Positions 1 to 6,266 of a stretch of 6,266 bases of DNA are shown piece after piece. The translations under genes were made by a program, and so were the position numbers. Origin of the DNA: Chromatiales bacterium (GTDB lineage Bacteria; Pseudomonadota; Gammaproteobacteria; Chromatiales; Chromatiaceae); NCBI GenBank assembly GCA_024762485.1, contig JANTHH010000161.1:1-6266 (forward strand), written 5' to 3'. Each line of letters opens with the position of its first letter. The first letter of the stretch is position 1. Under the pieces are notes generated by a model. It was not told the origin of the DNA. It did no database searches and saw nothing but the letters and a program-made list of their open reading frames with translations.

Positions 1-2193
1 ACCGGCGGCGTCACCCCGGCCTCCTTCGAGCCGGCCATCGACTACGTGGTCACCAAGGTGCCGCGCTTCGCCTTCGAGAAATTCCCCCAGGCCGACGACC
101 GCCTGACCACCCAGATGAAGTCGGTGGGCGAGGTGATGGCCATGGGGCGCACCCAGCAGGAGTCGCTGCAGAAGGCGCTGCGCGGGCTGGAGACCGGCAA
201 GGCGGGGCTCGATCCCGTGGTCGACCTGGCGGCGCCGGATGCGCATGAGATCATCAGCCGCGAGATACGCACCCCCCGCGCCGAGCGGCTGTGGTACGTG
301 GCCGACGCCTTCCGCATAGGCATGACCCTCGACGAGGTGTTCGACATCACCAAGATCGATCGTTGGTTCCTGGTGCAGATCGAGGATCTGATCGCCGAGG
401 AGGCGCAGGTGCAGGAGCAGGGCCTGGCGTCACTGGACGCCGCCCGCCTGCGCAGCCTCAAGCGCAAGGGCTTCGCCGACCAGCGCCTGGCCGATCTGCT
501 GGGTGTTGCCGAGGCCGATATCCGCGCCCGACGCCACGAGATGGGGATCCGCCCGGTGTACAAGCGGGTCGATTCCTGTGCCGCCGAATTCGCCGCCAGC
601 ACCGCCTACCTGTATTCCAGCTACGAGGAGGAGTGCGAGGCCGAGCCGACCAGCAACCGCAAGATCATGGTGCTGGGCGGCGGGCCCAACCGCATCGGGC
701 AGGGCATCGAGTTCGACTATTGCTGCTGCCACGCGGCCTTCGCCATGCGTGACGACGGCTACGAGACCATCATGGTCAACTGCAACCCGGAGACCGTCTC
801 CACCGACTACGATACCTCTGACCGGCTGTATTTCGAGCCGCTGACCCTGGAGGACGTGCTGGAGATCATCCACGTCGAACAGCCGACCGGCATCATCGTC
901 CAGTACGGCGGTCAGACACCGCTGAAGCTGGCCGAGGATCTGGAGGCGGCCGGTGCGCCCATCATCGGCACCTCGCCGGACTCCATCGACTTGGCCGAGG
1001 ACCGCGAGCGTTTCCAGCAGCTGATCGAACGGGAGGGGCTGAAGCAGCCGCCCAACCGCACCGCCACCGACCCGGAGCAGGCGGTGAAGCTGGCCGAGGA
1101 GATCGGCTACCCGCTGGTGGTGCGCCCCTCCTATGTGCTGGGTGGGCGCGCCATGGAGATCGTCTACGGCGAGGACGATCTGCGCCGCTACATGCGCGAG
1201 GCGGTGTCCGTGTCCAACGACTCGCCGGTGCTGCTCGACCGTTTCCTCGATGACGCCATCGAGGTGGACGTGGATGCCATCTGTGACGGCAAGGATGTGC
1301 TGATCGGCGGCATCATGGAGCACATCGAGCAGGCCGGCGTGCACTCGGGCGACTCTGCCTGCTCGCTGCCGCCCTACACCCTGAGTCCGGCGATCCAGGA
1401 CCGCATGCGCGAGCAGATGCGCAAGATGGCCCGGGCGCTGAATGTGGTCGGCCTGATGAATGCCCAGTTCGCCATCCAGGGCGATGACATCTATATCCTG
1501 GAGGTGAATCCGCGCGCCTCGCGCACCGTGCCCTTCGTCTCCAAGGCCACCGGGCTGCCGCTGGCCAAGATCGCCGCGCGCTGCATGGCGGGCAAGAGTC
1601 TGGCCGAGCAGGGTGTGACCGAGGAGGTGATCCCCAAGGATTATTTCGTCAAGGAGGCGATCTTCCCCTTCGTCAAGTTCCCGGGCGTCGACACCCTCCT
1701 GAGTCCGGAGATGAAGTCCACTGGCGAGGTGATGGGTGTGGGCAAGACCTTCGGCGAGGCGTTCACCAAGGCCATGGCCGGCGGCGGCAGCCATCTGCCA
1801 CGCTCCGGTCGGGTGCTGCTGTCGGTGCGCGACGCCGACAAGGTGCGGGCCACCGCGGTCGCACGGGAGCTTGTGGCGCTCGGTTTCGAGATTTATGCCA
1901 CCGGCGGGACCTACCAGGCCCTCGGGGAGGCCGGAATCCCCGCCAACAAGGTGCTGAAGGTGACCGAGGGCCGGCCGCATCTGGTGGACATGATCAAGAA
2001 CGACGAGTTCGACCTGATCATCAACACCACCGAGGGCAAGCAGGCGATCATCGATTCCGCCTCGATCCGCAGTTCTGCGCTGCAGCATAAGGTGAGCTAT
2101 ACCACCACCATTTCCGGTGCCGAGGCGATCGTGCTGGCACTAAAGCAGGTCGATGGGATGGAAGTCCGCAGTCTGCGTGAACTCCACGCCTGA
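1..2193 (+). CDS. carB: Carbamoyl-phosphate synthase large chain, 3' part (N-terminus outside the window)
   Basis: This subunit uses ammonia delivered by the small chain CarA, bicarbonate and two ATP to make carbamoyl phosphate for arginine and pyrimidine synthesis in the cytoplasm. The reading frame is open from base 1; the GTG at 46 is an internal valine, not a start. The 730 residues present match E. coli CarB from about residue 341 of 1073, so most of the first ATP-grasp domain is missing. Window codons 1-61 are its end, about 62-213 the oligomerisation domain, about 214-595 the second ATP-grasp domain (GGGPNRIGQG near codon 226, the His-Ser pair at 448-449, EVNPRASR from 501) and about 596-730 the MGS-like allosteric domain. 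From codon 443 on, numbering is E. coli minus 340. Ornithine-site residues E443, D451, E552, Y700 and T702 are kept, as are nucleotide-site residues S608, K614, T634, T637, K653, N675 and T677. Feedback control by UMP and activation by ornithine are therefore likely. It is probably cotranscribed with greA, 34 bp downstream. Confidence 0.98.
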   Translation, partial: TGGVTPASFEPAIDYVVTKVPRFAFEKFPQADDRLTTQMKSVGEVMAMGRTQQESLQKALRGLETGKAGLDPVVDLAAPDAHEIISREIRTPRAERLWYVADAFRIGMTLDEVFDITKIDRWFLVQIEDLIAEEAQVQEQGLASLDAARLRSLKRKGFADQRLADLLGVAEADIRARRHEMGIRPVYKRVDSCAAEFAASTAYLYSSYEEECEAEPTSNRKIMVLGGGPNRIGQGIEFDYCCCHAAFAMRDDGYETIMVNCNPETVSTDYDTSDRLYFEPLTLEDVLEIIHVEQPTGIIVQYGGQTPLKLAEDLEAAGAPIIGTSPDSIDLAEDRERFQQLIEREGLKQPPNRTATDPEQAVKLAEEIGYPLVVRPSYVLGGRAMEIVYGEDDLRRYMREAVSVSNDSPVLLDRFLDDAIEVDVDAICDGKDVLIGGIMEHIEQAGVHSGDSACSLPPYTLSPAIQDRMREQMRKMARALNVVGLMNAQFAIQGDDIYILEVNPRASRTVPFVSKATGLPLAKIAARCMAGKSLAEQGVTEEVIPKDYFVKEAIFPFVKFPGVDTLLSPEMKSTGEVMGVGKTFGEAFTKAMAGGGSHLPRSGRVLLSVRDADKVRATAVARELVALGFEIYATGGTYQALGEAGIPANKVLKVTEGRPHLVDMIKNDEFDLIINTTEGKQAIIDSASIRSSALQHKVSYTTTISGAEAIVLALKQVDGMEVRSLRELHA

Positions 2194-2227
2194 TCCGCGA
2201 TAACGCTATTTCGAGGTAACGTGCATC

Positions 2228-2704
2228 ATGAGCAAAACGCCGATGACCGTGCAGGGTGCAGAAAAGCTGCGCCAGGAACTCAACGAACTGAAGACGGTGG
2301 TGCGTCCACGCATCATTGCCGCCATTGCCGAGGCACGTGAGCATGGCGACCTGAAGGAAAATGCCGAATATCACGCGGCCCGCGAGCAGCAGGGCTTCGC
2401 CGAGGGTCGGATCAAGGAAATCGAGGCCAAGCTGTCGAATGCCCAGATCATCGATGTCACGGAGATCAATGCCGGTGGCAAGGTGGTGTTCGGTGCCACC
2501 GTGGATGTCCTAGATGTCGTCACCGACGAGGAGCACAGCTACCAGATCGTCGGTGAGGATGAGGCTGACATCAAGGCGGGCAAGATCTCGGTGACCTCGC
2601 CGCTGGCGCGGGCGCTGATCGGCAAGTCCGTCGATGACGAGGCGGTGCTGGATGCGCCGGGTGGTCAGCGGGAATTCGAGATCCTGGACGTGCGCTACGA
2701 GTGA
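2228..2704 (+). CDS. greA: Transcription elongation factor GreA
   Basis: GreA enters the secondary channel of RNA polymerase and stimulates cleavage of backtracked RNA so that stalled complexes resume. The product is 158 residues, the same length as E. coli GreA, and collinear with it. Residues 1 to about 75 form the antiparallel coiled coil; its tip, HGDLKENAEY (39-48), holds the acidic residues D41 and E44 that position the catalytic magnesium. The region after about residue 80, from VVFGATVDVLD through SPLARALIGK to EFEILDVRYE, is the FKBP-like domain that binds polymerase. The ATG at 2228 is chosen because it fits the family N-terminus and has GAGGT at 2213-2217, 10 nt upstream. The 34-bp gap after carB shows no terminator, so transcription from carB is likely to continue into greA. 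It converges with yhbY. GreB is excluded by the close match to GreA along the full length. Confidence 0.98.
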   Translation: MSKTPMTVQGAEKLRQELNELKTVVRPRIIAAIAEAREHGDLKENAEYHAAREQQGFAEGRIKEIEAKLSNAQIIDVTEINAGGKVVFGATVDVLDVVTDEEHSYQIVGEDEADIKAGKISVTSPLARALIGKSVDDEAVLDAPGGQREFEILDVRYE

Positions 2705-2708
2705 GGAT

Positions 2709-2743
2709 CCCGCCGCAGGGGCGGGTGCGGGCTGAGGGCTCGC
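2709..2743. terminator. Two GC-rich hairpins between convergent greA and yhbY (possible weak bidirectional terminator)
   Basis: The 39-bp gap between the stop codons of greA and yhbY contains two adjacent inverted repeats. The first pairs CCCGCC (2709-2714) with GGCGGG (2720-2725) around a 5-nt loop. The second pairs GCGGGC (2727-2732) with GCTCGC (2738-2743), with one G-T wobble on the plus strand, around a 5-nt loop. Neither is followed by a run of T on either strand, so this is not a canonical intrinsic terminator. The position between converging genes suggests a role in slowing or ending transcription, or in 3'-end stability, but in such GC-rich DNA chance hairpins are common. Confidence 0.3.
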
Positions 2744-3043
2744 TCAGGCGCCGGGCAGCACGATCCGGGGTTGCTCGGTATTGCGCCGAAACAGCACGGC
2801 GGTGTGACCGATGGTCTGCACCAGCTCGGCACCGCTCTGATCGATGATCTCCTTGACCATGGCGCCACGCTCCTCGCGGTCCGCTGCTGCGACGCGGATC
2901 TTGATCAGTTCATGGGCGCCCAGTGCGATGTCGATCTCGTCCAGCACGCTGTCTTTCAGGCCATGCTGGCCGATGAGCACCACCGGACGCAGATGGTGGG
3001 CCTGGCTGCGGAGATGGCGGATCTGTGCTTTGCTGAGGGTCAC
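2744..3043 (-). CDS. yhbY: YhbY family CRM-domain RNA-binding protein, ribosome assembly
   Basis: YhbY is a small CRM-domain protein that binds RNA and associates with precursors of the 50S ribosomal subunit. From the GTG at 3043-3041 the product has 99 residues, against 97 in E. coli YhbY, and matches it throughout: TLSKAQIRHLRSQAH at the start, then PVVLIGQHGL with the CRM-type GxxG loop (GQHG, residues 25-28), then HELIKIRVA and the terminal strand TAVLFRR. The frame is open upstream to a TTG at 3121 and has an ATG at 3082, but both would add residues absent from the family. The GTG has only a weak GAG 5 nt upstream. The ATG overlaps a good -10 hexamer (TAGAAT), which also argues for the GTG. 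The gene is convergent with greA and divergent from rlmE, another large-subunit maturation factor. Family identity is firm; the start is moderately sure. Confidence 0.92.
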   Translation of the reverse strand: MTLSKAQIRHLRSQAHHLRPVVLIGQHGLKDSVLDEIDIALGAHELIKIRVAAADREERGAMVKEIIDQSGAELVQTIGHTAVLFRRNTEQPRIVLPGA

Positions 3044-3080
3044 GGTGGCTCGATATTGGATTTCATCGGATCGGCCGCAC

Positions 3081-3086
3081 ATTCTA
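3081..3086 (-). promoter_or_regulatory. Possible -10 element of a yhbY promoter
   Basis: On the minus strand TAGAAT (3086 to 3081) matches the sigma-70 -10 consensus at five of six positions. It lies 37 bp upstream of the GTG start of yhbY, giving a predicted leader of about 30 nt. No good -35 is found 16-18 bp further upstream (TATCGT at 17 bp), and there is no TG extension, so this is a tentative call based on one hexamer and a sensible location in the 71-bp divergent region. Confidence 0.3.
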
Positions 3087-3114
3087 CGGGTTACGCAGGA
3101 TTTACGATAGCGCC

Positions 3115-3735
3115 ATGGCAAGATCGAAGAGCAGTCACCGCTGGATGCAGCGTCACGTCAACGACGAGTTTGTGCAGCGGGCGCAGAAGGAAGGTTACCG
3201 TTCCCGTGCCGCCTACAAGCTGCTGGAGCTGCAGGAGCGGGACCGCCTGATCAGGCCCGCTCAGGTGGTGGTCGACCTCGGCGCCGCGCCGGGCGGTTGG
3301 TCACAGGTCGCGGCCCAACTGGTGGGCCGGAAGGGCCAGGTGTTCGCCATGGATCTTCTGGAGATGGATGGCCTGCCGGGCGTGGATTTCCTGCAGGGCG
3401 ATTTCCGCGAGGACGCGGTGCTCGGGGAACTGATGGCCAGGCTCGGGGGGCGGCCGGTCGACCTGGTGATCTCGGACATGGCGCCGAATGTCAGCGGCGT
3501 CTCTGCGGTGGATCAGCCACGTTCCATCCACCTGTGCGAGCTGGCCCTGGATTTCGCCCGCCAGGTACTCAAGCCGGGCGGCAGTTTCGTCTGCAAGATC
3601 TTTCAGGGCGAGGGTTTTGATGACGTGATCCGCGATGCCCGCAGCAGCTTCAAACGGGTGGTGACCCGAAAACCCAAGTCCTCAAGGCCCAAAAGCCGCG
3701 AGGTTTATCTGGTAGCAGGAAACTATTTTTCGTAG
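3115..3735 (+). CDS. rlmE: 23S rRNA (uridine-2552 2'-O)-methyltransferase RlmE
   Basis: RlmE (FtsJ, RrmJ) uses S-adenosylmethionine to methylate the 2'-OH of U2552 in the A-loop of 23S rRNA, a late step in 50S maturation. The product is 206 residues, against 209 in E. coli. The SAM-binding motif I is DLGAAPGGWSQ at residues 54-64. The catalytic tetrad K-D-K-E known from E. coli (K38, D124, K164, E199) is present with a constant shift of three: K35, D121 (in SDMAPN), K161 (in CKIFQGEGF) and E196 (in SREVY). The basic N-terminus (RSKSSHRW) fits rRNA binding. The ATG at 3115 gives the usual N-terminus; the only SD-like sequence is AGGA at 3097-3100, with a long 14-nt spacing, so initiation may be inefficient. 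The gene ends in tandem stops, TAGTAG (3733-3738). ftsH follows on the same strand after 87 bp, as in E. coli, where the pair is heat-shock induced. Confidence 0.97.
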   Translation: MARSKSSHRWMQRHVNDEFVQRAQKEGYRSRAAYKLLELQERDRLIRPAQVVVDLGAAPGGWSQVAAQLVGRKGQVFAMDLLEMDGLPGVDFLQGDFREDAVLGELMARLGGRPVDLVISDMAPNVSGVSAVDQPRSIHLCELALDFARQVLKPGGSFVCKIFQGEGFDDVIRDARSSFKRVVTRKPKSSRPKSREVYLVAGNYFS

Positions 3736-3763
3736 TAGCGTACCAAACAGTCTGTCCTGCGAG

Positions 3764-3809
3764 CCCGGCCGGGGTCGCGGACCCGAATGCAGATCGCCGC
3801 TTCCGGCGA
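3764..3809 (+). promoter_or_regulatory. Structured ftsH leader: palindrome and two hairpins
   Basis: The gap between rlmE and ftsH contains three self-complementary elements. CCCGGCCGGG (3764-3773) is a perfect 10-bp palindrome. It overlaps hairpin 1, GGGTC (3772-3776) with GACCC (3780-3784) around a 3-nt loop, so the G run can pair left or right. Hairpin 2 is a perfect 6-bp stem, TCGCCG (3794-3799) with CGGCGA (3804-3809), with a CTTC tetraloop, ending one base before the GAGG ribosome-binding site. No T-tract follows, so these are not terminators of rlmE. A role in translation or mRNA processing between rlmE and ftsH is inference only. Confidence 0.4.
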
Positions 3810-3810
3810 A

Positions 3811-3814
3811 GAGG
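3811..3814 (+). promoter_or_regulatory. Shine-Dalgarno site that sets the TTG start of ftsH
   Basis: GAGG lies 8 nt upstream of TTG at 3823 and 17 nt upstream of the next in-frame ATG at 3832. The spacing selects the TTG. The same four bases can pair weakly with CCTT at 3821-3824, which overlaps the start codon; that helix is only 4 bp with one G-T pair. Confidence 0.7.
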
Positions 3815-3822
3815 TAAGTGCC

Positions 3823-5745
<1,923 letters not shown>

Positions 5746-5763
5746 ACTGATTCGAACCAACAG

Positions 5764-5791
5764 GGCCGGATGCCTGGGCATCCGGCCTTTT
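5764..5791 (+). terminator. Rho-independent terminator after ftsH
   Basis: GGCCGGATGCC (5764-5774) is perfectly complementary to GGCATCCGGCC (5777-5787). This gives a 10-bp stem with a CTGG tetraloop, or 11 bp with a 2-nt loop, followed at once by TTTT (5788-5791). It begins 18 bp after the ftsH stop and should end the rlmE-ftsH transcript. The T-tract is short and is interrupted by CG, so some read-through into folP is plausible. The A-poor left flank means it is unlikely to work on the minus strand. Confidence 0.88.
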
Positions 5792-5804
5792 CGTGCCTGG
5801 GATC

Positions 5805-6266
5805 ATGCAACTCGACTGCGCTGGAAAACCCCTGGATCTCACCCGGCCACGGGTGATGGGGGTGCTCAATATCACCCCCGATTCCTTCTCTGACGGCGGC
5901 TCCTTCCTGGAGGCTCAGGCCGCGATAGACCAGGCAATGGCCATGTGCAGCGAGGGTGCTGCATTGATCGATGTCGGTGGCGAGTCCACCCGTCCTGGCG
6001 CGCCGCCGGTCTCCCTGCAGCAGGAGCTCGATCGCGTATTGCCCGTGATCGAGGCGCTGACCCCCCACTTGCCGGTACCCATCTCCATCGATACCAGCAA
6101 GCCCGAGGTGATGAGCGCCGCAGTGCAGAGCGGCGCCGGCATGATCAACGATGTCTGCGCCCTGACTTCAGTCGGCGCCATCGAGGCCGCTAAGGCCTGT
6201 GCGGTGCCGGTCTGCCTGATGCACATGCAGGGCGACCCCCGCACCATGCAGCACTCGCCGCAATAT
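5805..6266 (+). CDS. folP: Dihydropteroate synthase, 5' part (C-terminus outside the window)
   Basis: Dihydropteroate synthase joins p-aminobenzoate to 6-hydroxymethyl-7,8-dihydropterin diphosphate in folate synthesis and is the sulfonamide target. The frame runs from ATG 5805 to the right edge without a stop, giving 154 of about 280 expected residues. Conserved blocks align with E. coli FolP at the same residue numbers: NITPDSFSDGG (22-32), IDVGGESTRPGA (55-66), ISIDTSKPEV with D96, N115 in MINDV, and CLMHMQGDP (137-145). F28 and P64, positions where changes give sulfonamide resistance in E. coli, are wild type, so the enzyme is expected to be sensitive. The ATG fits the family N-terminus; a GTG at 5793 is in frame but would start beside the terminator T-tract. 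No proper SD is seen (GGGA only 2 nt before the ATG). In related genomes glmM follows, but that lies outside this window. Confidence 0.95.
   Translation, partial: MQLDCAGKPLDLTRPRVMGVLNITPDSFSDGGSFLEAQAAIDQAMAMCSEGAALIDVGGESTRPGAPPVSLQQELDRVLPVIEALTPHLPVPISIDTSKPEVMSAAVQSGAGMINDVCALTSVGAIEAAKACAVPVCLMHMQGDPRTMQHSPQY

Noticed and set aside
430..2088. 552-codon open frame on the minus strand opposite carB
   Set aside because: It lies wholly antisense to an unambiguous carB. Its composition (rich in His, Leu, Gly, Gln, Asp, Val) is that of a mirror frame in high-GC DNA, and no family motif is visible.
2176..2204. Possible greA promoter with GATAAC as -10
   Set aside because: The hexamer matches four of six bases and no acceptable -35 lies 16-18 bp upstream. 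A GAACT at 2179 has no sigma-E -10 partner.
3297..3620. Gly/Pro/Arg-rich open frame overlapping rlmE in another frame
   Set aside because: It is a shadow of rlmE with biased composition and no SD or homology.
3787..3822. ATG at 3787 as the ftsH start
   Set aside because: It would add 12 residues not seen in the E. coli protein, has no good SD, and would translate through hairpin 2 and the strong GAGG site that fits the TTG at 3823.

Overview
The window is a compact, gene-dense stretch of a high-GC bacterial chromosome. It carries six protein genes: carB (3' part), greA, yhbY (minus strand), rlmE (also called ftsJ or rrmJ), ftsH and folP (5' part). All six are recognisable housekeeping genes. 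Protein similarity to the Escherichia coli versions and the gene order carB-greA-yhbY-rlmE-ftsH-folP, the order I know from Pseudomonas-type Gammaproteobacteria, point to a gammaproteobacterium. The GC-rich third codon positions fit a high-GC lineage; I cannot name the genus.

Layout. Positions 1-2193 are the C-terminal two thirds of the carbamoyl-phosphate synthase large chain, open at the left edge. After 34 bp comes greA (2228-2704). The minus-strand gene yhbY (2744-3043) converges on greA across a 39-bp gap that holds two GC-rich hairpins without a T-tract. A 71-bp divergent region (3044-3114) separates yhbY from rlmE (3115-3735). An 87-bp leader with two hairpins and a strong Shine-Dalgarno precedes ftsH, which most likely starts at a TTG (3823-5745). 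A near-perfect intrinsic terminator (5764-5791) follows ftsH, and folP begins only 13 bp after its T-tract and runs off the right edge on a codon boundary.

How the genes work together. carB supplies carbamoyl phosphate for arginine and pyrimidines, and greA rescues stalled RNA polymerase. yhbY and rlmE both act on the large ribosomal subunit. ftsH is the membrane AAA+ zinc protease, and folP makes dihydropteroate for folate. In E. coli rlmE and ftsH form a heat-shock operon; the close same-strand arrangement here is compatible with that, though I see no convincing sigma-32 promoter.

I found no mobile element, CRISPR array, tRNA, rRNA, phage gene or unknown coding region, and no evidence of a new biological system. 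The points worth checking are regulatory: the terminator immediately before folP, the structured ftsH leader with a TTG start, and the start of yhbY. No gene-free stretch exceeds 100 bp.
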